Shown: positions 1-7,555, counted from the stretch's first letter. The stretch is DNA of 13,310 nt from Candidatus Peregrinibacteria bacterium CG_4_9_14_0_2_um_filter_41_14 (GCA_002788755.1 PFRW01000029.1:1-13310), one strand, 5' to 3'. Made by a program: numbers and translations. The notes: a model not told the origin generated them from the sequence alone.

Positions 1-25
1 TAGAATCATCCATGTTTGCTAATCA

Positions 26-268
26 AAGAATGTCTAAATTGTAGCTGATTCCGCTTCTTGAAACCAGCCATTTATGGCTTACTAATGCTATTGTACCACA
101 TGTTCCGCATGCCCAAGCATACACCTACCAAACAGAAGGCAACGTGGTAAGTACACTCTCACCTAGCCCCACAAAAATGCAATTTCCGACTCCATCTTCA
201 TAAATTTCAAAATCTCTTCTTACACCAGCCTTACACGCCAAAAACGAAACACCGCAAATTGGGTCAAC
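26..268 (-). pseudogene. decayed coding frame, possibly a diaminopimelate epimerase (dapF) remnant
   Basis: Bases 1-347 hold no intact gene. On the minus strand one frame stays open from 268 down to 26 apart from one TAG at 125-127; it is bounded by TGA at 269-271 and TGA at 23-25, and it has no ATG start. The translation reads like protein. Upstream of the TAG is GVGNCIFVGLGE, which resembles the GNPHxVxF motif of DapF. Just after it is YAWACGTCGTIALVSHKW, which resembles the second catalytic-cysteine motif (ERGxGETLACGTG) with the ERGxGETL part missing. Both motifs fall in the order expected for DapF, but about 38 residues apart rather than about 60. DapF isomerises LL- to meso-diaminopimelate for lysine and peptidoglycan synthesis. 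The identification is inference from motif order only; it could be chance. Bases 269-347 contain nothing else I can name. Confidence 0.3.
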
Positions 269-347
269 TCAAACTTTCCAGCACGCTGGGAATGTCTAAC
301 TAAAATTCTACCCGATTTGTTTAATGAGCCCAACAACATTTGTTGCC

Positions 348-1493
348 TTAAACCACCATTCCCCTCAAAGCCTCAATCACCACCTTAATTTTCCCCAACG
401 CCTCTTCAACTTGCTTTTCATTATTCAGTTCCCCCAACGTTAATCGCAAGGCCGAATACCCATCATTCTCACTAACGCCAATTGCCTCCAAAACATGCGA
501 GACCTCCAAAGATCCCGAGCTGCAAGCCGCCCCGGTCGAAACACAAATTCCTTCCTGCTCCAATCGCATCAACAAAGACTCACCCTCAACATCACCAATA
601 ATCACGCTCACATGATTCGGCAAACGGTGCTCACGACTACCCGTCAACTTAATACCTAAACCATCGTCCACTAAGCCCCTAATTAAATAATCTCGCCAAC
701 CTGTCAATTTAGCCACATTCCCTACACGCTCAGCACAAGCCAACTCATAGGCAGACGCCAAACCTACAATTCCCGGTACATTTTCAGTACCCGACCGCAA
801 CCCAAACTCCTGAGCACCCCCCATAATTTGTGGCAATAGATCAACATCACTATTCCCAATCACCAAAGCCCCAATGCCTTTTGGCCCATAAATTTTACTA
901 GCATTAATTGATACCAAATCCACCGGCAAATCACGCAAATTGATTTCATAATAAGGCGCAGCCTGACAGGCATCCGTATGTAACAGCACGCCGTGCCTCC
1001 TACAAACACCTCCCAACGCCACCAAATCCTGAACAACCCCAATTTCATTATTCGCAAACCCAATACTCACCAAAACCGTATTTGGTTTAATTGATGCCTC
1101 CAATTTTACCAGATCAATCAAACCATCCGCATCAACATCTAAATAAGTTACCTCCACACCTTGAGCCTCTAATTTATAAGCGGCTGCCAACACGGCATCA
1201 TGCTCAATTTTACTAATAATAATATGCTTAACCGGCAAAGTAGAAGCTTCAACAACGCCAAACAAAGCTAAATTACAACTTTCGGTACCTCCACCCGTAA
1301 AAATCACATTTCGACTACTCGCACCCATTAATTTTGCCAATTTTTGACGCGCCTCATCAACTGCCGCCTTAGCAACACGCCCGGGTTTATACAAAGACGA
1401 TGGGTTGCCAAACTGCTCAATAAAATAAGGCTTCATTGCAGCAAACACCCGTTTATCAACAGGTGTTGCGGCCGCATGATCTAAATAAATCAT
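348..1493 (-). CDS. cysteine desulfurase (NifS/IscS family)
   Basis: PLP enzyme of aminotransferase class V that takes sulfur from cysteine for Fe-S clusters and thio-modified tRNA; cytoplasmic. The 381-residue length is normal. Visible motifs are the N-terminal YLDHAAATP (3-11), GNPSSLY (29-35), the PLP-phosphate loop GGGTES (67-72), His98 in the IEHDA motif that stacks on PLP, Asp174 in HTDACQ, the Schiff-base lysine K200 in NASKIYGPKG, RSGTENVP (233-240), and the catalytic Cys324 in STGAACSSGS. One oddity: the residue before the PLP lysine is Ser199, where this family usually has His. The gene lies 6 bases downstream of the cyclophilin gene on the same strand and is probably translated from the same mRNA; I see no Shine-Dalgarno sequence. 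No scaffold IscU or tRNA thiolase lies in the window, so the sulfur acceptor is unknown. Confidence 0.95.
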   Translation of the reverse strand: MIYLDHAAATPVDKRVFAAMKPYFIEQFGNPSSLYKPGRVAKAAVDEARQKLAKLMGASSRNVIFTGGGTESCNLALFGVVEASTLPVKHIIISKIEHDAVLAAAYKLEAQGVEVTYLDVDADGLIDLVKLEASIKPNTVLVSIGFANNEIGVVQDLVALGGVCRRHGVLLHTDACQAAPYYEINLRDLPVDLVSINASKIYGPKGIGALVIGNSDVDLLPQIMGGAQEFGLRSGTENVPGIVGLASAYELACAERVGNVAKLTGWRDYLIRGLVDDGLGIKLTGSREHRLPNHVSVIIGDVEGESLLMRLEQEGICVSTGAACSSGSLEVSHVLEAIGVSENDGYSALRLTLGELNNEKQVEEALGKIKVVIEALRGMVV

Positions 1494-1499
1494 AACAGA

Positions 1500-2141
1500 T
1501 TATTCATATTTTTCTAAAGAAACCGATTCTACCACAACCTCATCAAAAGGCTTGTCCATACCATCCACTTCAACAGCTGCAATATCATCAACCACTTCCA
1601 TGCCTTCAAACACTTGTCCAAAAACAGAATGAACATCATCTAAAAACGGTGTTCCTTCTTCAGCCTGTACAATAAAAAACTGACTACCGGTTGTATTTGG
1701 AAACTGTGTTTTAGCCATAGATAAAGCCCCACGATGATGCCTCAACTCTGGTGTAAACTCTTCACCAATTGCCGTGCCCTTCCCTTTATAACTATATCCA
1801 CCCATGCCATCCAAACCATCTATATCACCACCTTGAATCATAAATCCATCCATTACACGGTGAAAAATGGTACCATCATAATTCCCTTCCTCAACATGAA
1901 AAACAAAGTTTTTATGTGTCTCCGGAATTCCTTCCTTAAACAAACGTGCCTTAATCACACCCATATTAGTCTTAAAAACCAGTATCTCTTCACCAATTTC
2001 CGGCATAGCCAATTGATCAATAGTATTCATAGTTGTAGTTGTGTTACTTGGTAATGTAGTGGTGTCTGCATTGCATCCCACTAAAAGTAGTGCAAGAATT
2101 GCAACCGCAACTAATGTAAATCGCTTAAATATAAATTTCAT
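1500..2141 (-). CDS. cyclophilin-type peptidyl-prolyl cis-trans isomerase, predicted lipoprotein
   Basis: Catalyses cis-trans isomerisation of X-Pro bonds; here it would fold exported proteins outside the membrane. The chosen start gives 213 residues that begin MKFIFKRF, then a hydrophobic stretch, then the lipobox LLVGC with lipidated Cys23. A Thr/Asn-rich linker (about 24-40) precedes the catalytic domain. Domain motifs, numbered from this start, are FKTNMGVI (56-63), FHRVMDGFMIQGGD (93-106) with catalytic Arg95, the GALSMA motif near 139 and GSQFFIV (152-158). The position of human CypA Trp121 is Phe, as is common in bacteria. An in-frame ATG at 2192 would put 17 extra residues ahead of the signal peptide and would place the TATAAT at 2154-2159 inside the gene, so I reject it. 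It heads a two-gene unit with the cysteine desulfurase. Confidence 0.9.
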   Translation of the reverse strand: MKFIFKRFTLVAVAILALLLVGCNADTTTLPSNTTTTMNTIDQLAMPEIGEEILVFKTNMGVIKARLFKEGIPETHKNFVFHVEEGNYDGTIFHRVMDGFMIQGGDIDGLDGMGGYSYKGKGTAIGEEFTPELRHHRGALSMAKTQFPNTTGSQFFIVQAEEGTPFLDDVHSVFGQVFEGMEVVDDIAAVEVDGMDKPFDEVVVESVSLEKYE

Positions 2142-2153
2142 AATAAAGATTAC

Positions 2154-2159
2154 ATTATA
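2154..2159 (-). promoter_or_regulatory. candidate -10 box for the cyclophilin-desulfurase unit
   Basis: A perfect TATAAT on the minus strand ends 12 bases before the preferred ATG at 2141, so transcription would start about 5 bases upstream of it, giving an almost leaderless mRNA. I find no convincing -35 hexamer at 16-18 bases. It lies in a 70-base gap between divergent genes. Confidence 0.35.
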
Positions 2160-2211
2160 AAGACACCCAATTCTATACCACAGCTTATTCACAGATTCTA
2201 GTCCAGATTAC

Positions 2212-3096
2212 ATGTCTTCCATAAACTTCCCTCAAATTATCGGCCACAAACTAACTAAGCAACACTTAGACAACTTAATAAACACCAACCAACTTCCCAA
2301 ATCACTATTGCTAGCCGGTCCCGGCCAAATTGGCAAAACCACCATCATTAGCCGTTTAGCACAAATTCTCCAGTGCACAAATCAAGGCTGCCAAACGTGT
2401 GCCACCTGCCAACAAGTCGCCGCCCAAACCCAAATCAACACCCATTTTTTTATAGAACCAGGCTTATTTGGAATCGACGCAATTCGAGAACTAAAAGTCC
2501 AAGCCCACCTAACCAGTACTTCAAAACATCATCTCTTTATCATCAAAAACATCGAACGACTGAACATCCCCGCCAGCAACGCCTTCCTAAAACTACTAGA
2601 AGAGCCACCCGCCCCCGTGCGCTTCCTCTTAACCACAAGTAACGAAATCGACCTCCTGCCCACCATTCGCTCACGCTGCCAAACGCTAAGATTAAACAAT
2701 CTTTCAACAACCGAACTAACAACATTTGCGACCAAAAATCTACCCGAAACCAACATTACCGATCTCCAGTTAACGCTAAGTTTAGGCAAACCGGGCCGCC
2801 TGCAAGAATTAGCCCAAAATCCCGAATATTTTGCCCAACTACAAACTTGGTATCAAAAACTTTCCGACCTAGACAATACCCCCCTTTCTCCAAACCACTT
2901 TCTCCTAACAAAGGAAATTTCCGGTTTAGACCGTTCCCAAATCATCGAATTCCTCATCACTTACCAAATTTTAGTCCGCAACCAACCGGGAAGTCCCAAA
3001 CTTAAAATCATTCAAACAACCATCAACAATATTAACGCTAACTTTAATGCACAACTAAGCCTAGAAAATCTCTTTCTCACAACCACAAAAGTGTAG
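2212..3096 (+). CDS. holB: DNA polymerase III delta'-like clamp-loader subunit
   Basis: AAA+ subunit of the clamp loader that opens and places the sliding clamp during replication. The 294 residues include the HolB/DnaX-type start FPQIIGHKLTKQHL (6-19), Walker A GPGQIGKT (36-43), a zinc-module cysteine set C55, C60, C63, C66, the LLEEPP motif (128-133) and the SRC motif (154-156) whose Arg acts as the arginine finger. The Walker B region reads IIKNIERL where active ATPases have an acidic pair, so ATP hydrolysis is unlikely, as is typical of delta' rather than tau/gamma. The protein is short, with a helical C-terminal domain rather than the long tau extension. The start follows the divergent gap directly; no Shine-Dalgarno sequence is visible. 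The penicillin-binding protein gene follows 32 bases later. A DnaX-like protein is a less likely alternative. Confidence 0.85.
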   Translation: MSSINFPQIIGHKLTKQHLDNLINTNQLPKSLLLAGPGQIGKTTIISRLAQILQCTNQGCQTCATCQQVAAQTQINTHFFIEPGLFGIDAIRELKVQAHLTSTSKHHLFIIKNIERLNIPASNAFLKLLEEPPAPVRFLLTTSNEIDLLPTIRSRCQTLRLNNLSTTELTTFATKNLPETNITDLQLTLSLGKPGRLQELAQNPEYFAQLQTWYQKLSDLDNTPLSPNHFLLTKEISGLDRSQIIEFLITYQILVRNQPGSPKLKIIQTTINNINANFNAQLSLENLFLTTTKV

Positions 3097-3102
3097 TATA
3101 AA
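3074..3102 (+). promoter_or_regulatory. weak candidate promoter for the penicillin-binding protein gene
   Basis: TTCTCA at 3074-3079 and TATAAA at 3097-3102 are separated by 17 bases and overlap the end of the delta' gene. They would give a leader of roughly 20 bases. The -35 matches the consensus at only four of six positions, so read-through from the gene before is equally possible. Confidence 0.25.
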
Positions 3103-3128
3103 TAACTAGTTAACATATTAGATGTCCT

Positions 3129-5999
3129 ATGTATTCAAAATCTCAAAATGCACACATTAAAAAACTAAGAGGAAGATTCAACAACTACCTCCAACATTTG
3201 CAGGCCAGTACTAACAATCCGCAAAAACGTCTGTTTATCTTTGGCTTGAGTATCATCACTGGCGGCTTCGCAATTTTAACAACACTCTTATTAGTCTATA
3301 GCATATTTCTCCCCTCTGTAAATTCCATTCAAAACTACCTCGGCCCCCCATCTACAGAAATGTTAGACGTTAACGGCAAACGCCTCTACACAATCTCCGA
3401 CGATCAAATTAGAGACATTATCCCCATCTCTCAAATCCCCAAAACAGTTCAACAAGCCACAATTGCCATTGAAGATGACCAATTCTACCAACATCACGGC
3501 TTCGACGTTGGCGGCATCATTAAAGCTGTCTTCAGCCAAATCGGCATTGGTAAAGCCCGCGGTGGTTCCACAATTACACAACAGCTAATTAAAAACACCT
3601 TCTTAAGCTCAGAGCGAACAATCACCCGAAAAATCAAAGAAGTAATTCTCTCCACCCGCCTCGAAAGAGCCTTCGATAAAGACGAAATCCTCGAAATGTA
3701 CCTAAATCAAATCCCCTACGGCGGTACCGCCTACGGTGTTGAACAAGCCAGCGACGTTTTCTTTAACAAAGACGCCAAAGACCTCACGCTTGCCGAATCA
3801 GCCATCCTAGCCAGCCTCCCCAACGCCCCCAGCTACTATTCTCCCTACGGCAACAACCGCAATTCAACCCTAACCAAAGAGTTTACCGCAGCCGAAGCCG
3901 ACAAACGCAAAATCAAAGACATTAGCGATCTTAATGACGAAGAGTATATCTTTGGCTTAATCGGACAATGGATAGACTTACCAAACGGCACCAAAATTTA
4001 CCTACCAGGCCGCGTCGATACCGTTTTAAAAAGAATGGAAAACCTCAACTACATTACCGAAGCGGAATACAAAACAGCCGTAACAGAAAGCAATAAAGTC
4101 CAATTCCAAGCCAACCACTCCTCCATTAAAGCCCCCCATTTTGTTTTCTACGTGCGCGATATTCTAGAACAACAATTTGGCAAAGAACTCGTAGAGTCCG
4201 GTGGTCTAAAAGTATATACATCATTAAACCTAGACCTACAAACAAAAGCCGAAGAACTAATCAGCCAAGCCACCGAAACCAACAAACAACGCGGTGCCAC
4301 CAACATGAGCCTAGTTAGCATCGATAACGCAACCGGTCACATTCTAGCCATGGTCGGCTCCTCCGATTATTTTAATGAAGAAATTGATGGCAACGTCAAT
4401 ATTACCACTTCCCTCAAACAACCAGGCTCATCATTCAAGCCTTTTGTTTATGCCAAAGCTTTTTTAAATAGATACGGCCCCGGCACCGTCATTTGGGACG
4501 TAAGAACTGCCTTTGGCCCAAATTATCCCAACAATTACGACGGCCATTTTATTGGACCAACCAGTATTCGCTACGCACTTGGTCAATCTCGCAATATCCC
4601 TGCAATTAAAGCCTTCTACCTAGCCGGCGAAGAAAAAGGGGTAATCGATCTAGCCACAAAAATGGGAATCACAACCCTAAAATCAAACTACGACTATGGT
4701 TACCCACTAGCCCTAGGTAGTGGCGAAATTCAACAACTCGAACTAACTCATGCCTACAGCGCCTTTGGACTTAATGGTAAACAAGCCCCACTAACACCAA
4801 TCCTCAAAGTTGAAGACAGCAAAGGTAATATTCTTTACGAAGCACCAAAAGAAATTAAATACCAAGATGTCTTAGATAAACAAGCATCATACCTCATTAG
4901 CAACATTTTATCAGACCACGAAGTTAACTTAGGCTCAAACCTCGAACTTAGCGATCGTCCCGCAGCCGTTAAAACCGGTACCAGCAACAAAAAAATCGAC
5001 GCAAATAAAATTCTCCCAAGCAACACTTGGACAATTGGCTATACACCACAACTAACAACCTCAGTTTGGTCCGGTAACAGTAACGGTGATGCCATGCGCG
5101 CCAACGCCAGCGGCTACAGCAACGCCGCCCCAACCTGGAAAAAATACATGGAATACGCCAACAAAACTCTAGAAATCAAACCAACCGAATTTACAAAACC
5201 AGAGGAAATAAAATCCGTAGCCATCAGCAAAATTTCCGGCCTTCTTCCTGGTAAAAACACTCCAAAAAGCATGATCCGTACCGACCTATTCGCCAGTTAC
5301 GCCGTTCCCAAAGAAGTAGACAACTCCTTTACCTCAGCCACCGTAGACATTCGTAACGGCCTCCTACCAAACGAATACTGCCCCAACGAGTTCGTCCAAA
5401 CCGCAACCTTTGTCACCCCCCATTCCGTTATCCCTGGTTTCCTTAATTGGGAAGAAGCAATTTATGCTTGGCTAAACCGACCAAAAGACGACAAAAACAC
5501 ACTAGTCGAAGGCAACATCTTCTACCGAACACCCCCGCGTGAAGAAAGTGATCTCTGCTCCAAAGACGCCGCTAAAAACAGACCCGAAATCTCAATCACC
5601 AGCCCCGTCAACTTTAGCGCCTTAGACTACGGCACAAGCACTGTTACCGTCAGCTACTCAGCCCCCAACGGCATCGACCGTATCGAATACTCTATGGATA
5701 CCGCCATTCAATACACTGCCACCTCAGGCACCTACGACGGTAATATCCGCGTCACACGCAATTTACAACCAGGATCGACTCATAATGTCATCGCCAAGGT
5801 TATCGACAAACAGGGCTACAGTAACACCGCCACAATCACCGTCAAAATTGGCACATCCAATACACCACCAATTACAGAACCGGTGCCAGACCCAACCCCA
5901 ATCCCCGAACCACTACCTTTCGAAGACCCCGTAATAACTCCAACAACAACGCAACCCATCACCCCCGAAAGCGCCCCAATCATCAATCTAGCGCAATAA
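3129..5999 (+). CDS. class A penicillin-binding protein (bifunctional glycosyltransferase/transpeptidase, PBP1A type)
   Basis: Polymerises lipid II into glycan strands and crosslinks the peptides at the outer face of the membrane. Of 956 residues, 1-34 are cytoplasmic and basic, and about 35-60 form the membrane anchor. The GT51 domain shows IEDDQFYQHHG (114-124) with catalytic Glu115, GGSTITQQL (145-153), RKIKE (167-171) and EMYLNQIPYGG (189-199). The transpeptidase domain shows SSFK (434-437) with nucleophile Ser434, SRN (487-489) and KTGT (615-618). Residues about 820-908 resemble an Ig/FN3-like beta domain, followed by a Pro/Thr/Glu-rich tail to 956. The only two cysteines, C751 and C810, lie in the external C-terminal part and could form a disulfide. 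The last 12 bases overlap the convergent lumazine synthase gene. All catalytic motifs are intact. Confidence 0.95.
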   Translation: MYSKSQNAHIKKLRGRFNNYLQHLQASTNNPQKRLFIFGLSIITGGFAILTTLLLVYSIFLPSVNSIQNYLGPPSTEMLDVNGKRLYTISDDQIRDIIPISQIPKTVQQATIAIEDDQFYQHHGFDVGGIIKAVFSQIGIGKARGGSTITQQLIKNTFLSSERTITRKIKEVILSTRLERAFDKDEILEMYLNQIPYGGTAYGVEQASDVFFNKDAKDLTLAESAILASLPNAPSYYSPYGNNRNSTLTKEFTAAEADKRKIKDISDLNDEEYIFGLIGQWIDLPNGTKIYLPGRVDTVLKRMENLNYITEAEYKTAVTESNKVQFQANHSSIKAPHFVFYVRDILEQQFGKELVESGGLKVYTSLNLDLQTKAEELISQATETNKQRGATNMSLVSIDNATGHILAMVGSSDYFNEEIDGNVNITTSLKQPGSSFKPFVYAKAFLNRYGPGTVIWDVRTAFGPNYPNNYDGHFIGPTSIRYALGQSRNIPAIKAFYLAGEEKGVIDLATKMGITTLKSNYDYGYPLALGSGEIQQLELTHAYSAFGLNGKQAPLTPILKVEDSKGNILYEAPKEIKYQDVLDKQASYLISNILSDHEVNLGSNLELSDRPAAVKTGTSNKKIDANKILPSNTWTIGYTPQLTTSVWSGNSNGDAMRANASGYSNAAPTWKKYMEYANKTLEIKPTEFTKPEEIKSVAISKISGLLPGKNTPKSMIRTDLFASYAVPKEVDNSFTSATVDIRNGLLPNEYCPNEFVQTATFVTPHSVIPGFLNWEEAIYAWLNRPKDDKNTLVEGNIFYRTPPREESDLCSKDAAKNRPEISITSPVNFSALDYGTSTVTVSYSAPNGIDRIEYSMDTAIQYTATSGTYDGNIRVTRNLQPGSTHNVIAKVIDKQGYSNTATITVKIGTSNTPPITEPVPDPTPIPEPLPFEDPVITPTTTQPITPESAPIINLAQ

Positions 6000-6434
6000 C
6001 TCAATCATCATTAAGGCGGCATTGGCCGCTTCAATCCCTTTATTAGCCAGGTCATCACCCGATCTGGCTTTTAATTGAGCCAAATTATTTACCGCCAAAA
6101 CCTGCTGAATCACCGGTATTTCAAACTCATATGCCACCTTGTTCATCCCTTCATTTACAGCATTCGCCACCATTTCAAAATGATACGTCTCACCTTTAAT
6201 AATTGCGCCTATACACACAATGACCGCCGGTTTCTCTCTCTTTGCCAATGCCTTAGCCATCAAACTAATCTCTAACGCTCCCGGCACCTGCACCAATTTA
6301 ATATCGGCCGCCTGTACACCAGTACCAACTAAAACTTCCTTACATTTATTCACCATATTGTCCGTAATATCCGCATGCCACAGACTTTGAATAATCACAA
6401 TTTTAGCAGACTCTTTCAAAACAATTTGTGGCAT
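5988..6434 (-). CDS. ribH: 6,7-dimethyl-8-ribityllumazine synthase
   Basis: Joins 5-amino-6-ribitylamino-uracil to 3,4-dihydroxybutanone phosphate, the penultimate step of riboflavin synthesis; the family forms cytoplasmic pentamers or 60-mers. The chosen ATG gives 148 residues. Numbered from the upstream ATG at 6452 (subtract 6 for the chosen start), visible motifs are SLWHADIT with Trp25 at the aromatic substrate-stacking site, VPGALEIS (57-64), GAIIKGETYHFE (82-93) with catalytic His91, Arg130 in the phosphate-binding position, and ANKGIEAANAA (136-146). The usual PVIFGVLT reads PVIQQVLAV. The start is decided by AAGGAG (minus strand, 6441-6446), 6 bases before the ATG at 6434; the ATG at 6452 abuts the previous stop and has no such site. 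No other rib gene is in the window. It is probably cotranscribed with the upstream membrane protein. Confidence 0.9.
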   Translation of the reverse strand: MPQIVLKESAKIVIIQSLWHADITDNMVNKCKEVLVGTGVQAADIKLVQVPGALEISLMAKALAKREKPAVIVCIGAIIKGETYHFEMVANAVNEGMNKVAYEFEIPVIQQVLAVNNLAQLKARSGDDLANKGIEAANAALMMIELLR

Positions 6435-6440
6435 GCCATA

Positions 6441-6446
6441 CTCCTT
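6441..6446 (-). promoter_or_regulatory. ribosome binding site of ribH
   Basis: AAGGAG on the minus strand with a 6-base spacer to the ATG at 6432-6434. It is the only strong Shine-Dalgarno sequence I find in the window, and it fixes the ribH start at the second in-frame ATG. Confidence 0.7.
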
Positions 6447-6452
6447 TTTCAT

Positions 6453-7217
6453 TTAATTTTTCTGTAAAGAAGATAAAACGCTCAACATATGATAAGCCGA
6501 AACCACAAAGATCCCAGTACTAAATGGCACCCATAAAGGAAAAGCCACAATTTCCACCGGACTCAAAAATGACCAAAGCCCAAACTTTACCCCCAAATAC
6601 ACAGAAACAAAGCCAACCAACACTGCCAAAATCATCAAAATCCGCTCTGCATTATTTGACACAAACCAACGCATAAACAAAATCGTCATTGTTGCTCCCA
6701 ATACAAAATAGTTAACACCAGCCAATACCGTCGCCGCCCCTAAAAATAAAACAACTACCACAAACTCATTAAACACGGCTCTCAAAACAAATTTAGGCAT
6801 TTTTTTAGCCGACACACGCACCACTTCCTCTTGAGGACGCATTTTAGGAAACTTCATAAACAAAAGCTTCGCCAACAAACAGCTACTATAAGCAACAGCC
6901 CACATTGCAACAATTGCCGCAAAAATCAGCCAGTAAGAAATTCCCAAATAGTCAGAAACCACTATCCGCCAAATCTCAAAAAATCGGCCTGCAGCCAAAA
7001 CCATCACCGGAATTGCACTCGTCACCACAACCTGCTTCCAATTTAGCTTTGCCAATAACCACCACAACGCAAACAACATCACATAAAAAACCAATAATTG
7101 CATCTTATTAATCCCACTCCCCCAAATCAAAGTCCCCACCCCCACAATCACCGTAAGCCCCAACACTAACCGCATCCACACATTATCATTAAAACAAAAT
7201 AATTTTTTATCTGACAT
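6453..7217 (-). CDS. polytopic membrane protein of unknown function
   Basis: I do not recognise the family. The 254 residues are strongly hydrophobic, with likely membrane segments at about 15-34, 40-57, 61-79, 95-120, 152-173, 191-210 and 226-247, possibly another at 174-186. The longest hydrophilic part is the basic loop at about 121-146 (MKFPKMRPQEE onward), probably cytoplasmic. There is no signal peptide, no obvious catalytic motif and no ATP-binding site. It has its own strong promoter, and its stop codon abuts the upstream in-frame ATG of the ribH frame, so the two form an operon. A role tied to flavins is conceivable from this pairing but nothing in the sequence shows it. It carries the Val/Gly/Trp-rich composition of minus-strand genes here. 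Confidence 0.75.
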   Translation of the reverse strand: MSDKKLFCFNDNVWMRLVLGLTVIVGVGTLIWGSGINKMQLLVFYVMLFALWWLLAKLNWKQVVVTSAIPVMVLAAGRFFEIWRIVVSDYLGISYWLIFAAIVAMWAVAYSSCLLAKLLFMKFPKMRPQEEVVRVSAKKMPKFVLRAVFNEFVVVVLFLGAATVLAGVNYFVLGATMTILFMRWFVSNNAERILMILAVLVGFVSVYLGVKFGLWSFLSPVEIVAFPLWVPFSTGIFVVSAYHMLSVLSSLQKN

Positions 7218-7246
7218 ATACGCAAGTTACTATTAAATTTACAGCC

Positions 7247-7274
7247 ATTATAGCAAGCTGATCAACTTTGTAAA
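7247..7274 (-). promoter_or_regulatory. extended -10 promoter for the membrane protein-ribH operon
   Basis: On the minus strand TTTACA (7269-7274), a 16-base spacer, then TATAAT (7247-7252), preceded by TGC so that the element reads TGnTATAAT. The ATG follows 29 bases after the -10, giving a leader of about 22 bases. It lies between the end of the ribbon-helix-helix gene and the membrane protein gene. Confidence 0.75.
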
Positions 7275-7288
7275 TCTCGATAAAAGAT

Positions 7289-7504
7289 CTAGTTAAACGT
7301 CTCCTCAAAACTATATGATTCGTTATTATCCTCATAATGCTGTAACTCATTCAAAATAAAATCCTCCTCCTTTTTTTTAAGCAATTCCTTTGAATCGAAA
7401 AAGAATTTAAGCGCAATATTGACCATTCGACTTTTGTTATCACCAGCCTCAAGCTTTTCCCAATTTTGCTCTGTAAACGATATCGTGGAACGAAATGCAG
7501 GCAT
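7289..7504 (-). CDS. small ribbon-helix-helix DNA-binding protein, possible orphan antitoxin
   Basis: Seventy-one residues. The N-terminal half fits the ribbon-helix-helix fold: a beta strand FRSTISF (4-10), helix A about 12-20, a turn GDNKS (21-25) and helix B about 25-41. The C-terminal half is charged, with a KKKEED stretch (43-48) and an acidic tail NESYSFEETF (61-70), the arrangement found in CopG/ParD-type antitoxins where the tail grips the toxin. No toxin gene lies on either side: the next downstream element is the promoter of the membrane protein, and upstream are palindromes and the tRNA. It may therefore be a stand-alone autoregulated repressor or an antitoxin that has lost its partner. 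Start: the ATG at 7504 is the first one after the palindromic region; no Shine-Dalgarno sequence. The family assignment rests on pattern, not on a search. Confidence 0.65.
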   Translation of the reverse strand: MPAFRSTISFTEQNWEKLEAGDNKSRMVNIALKFFFDSKELLKKKEEDFILNELQHYEDNNESYSFEETFN

Positions 7505-7523
7505 ATATAAATAAGATTACAGT

Positions 7524-7555
7524 GGTTACGATATACTTGGATCGTAACCAAGTAT
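7524..7555. promoter_or_regulatory. two interlocking palindromes, likely operator of the ribbon-helix-helix gene
   Basis: Palindrome 1: GGTTACGAT (7524-7532) and ATCGTAACC (7541-7549), a perfect 9-base inverted repeat with an 8-base spacer. Palindrome 2: ATACTTGG (7533-7540) and CCAAGTAT (7548-7555), a perfect 8-base inverted repeat. The spacer of the first is exactly the left arm of the second, and the arms share CC at 7548-7549. The block starts 20 bases upstream of the ribbon-helix-helix ATG. A perfect minus-strand TTGACA lies just beyond it at 7560-7565; I find no clear -10 at standard spacing. Autorepression by the neighbouring protein is inferred. Confidence 0.6.

Noticed and set aside
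276..292. Inverted repeat TTCCAGC-ac-GCTGGGAA as terminator of the desulfurase gene
   Set aside because: The loop is too tight and no T tract follows on the minus strand.
220..339. A 39-residue minus-strand frame from ATG 337-339 to TAA 220-222
   Set aside because: It is short, matches no pattern I know, has no ribosome binding site and overlaps the frame that looks like a dapF remnant.
2142..2192. N-terminal extension of the cyclophilin from the ATG at 2192
   Set aside because: It would place 17 residues before an ideal lipoprotein signal peptide and put the TATAAT box inside the gene.
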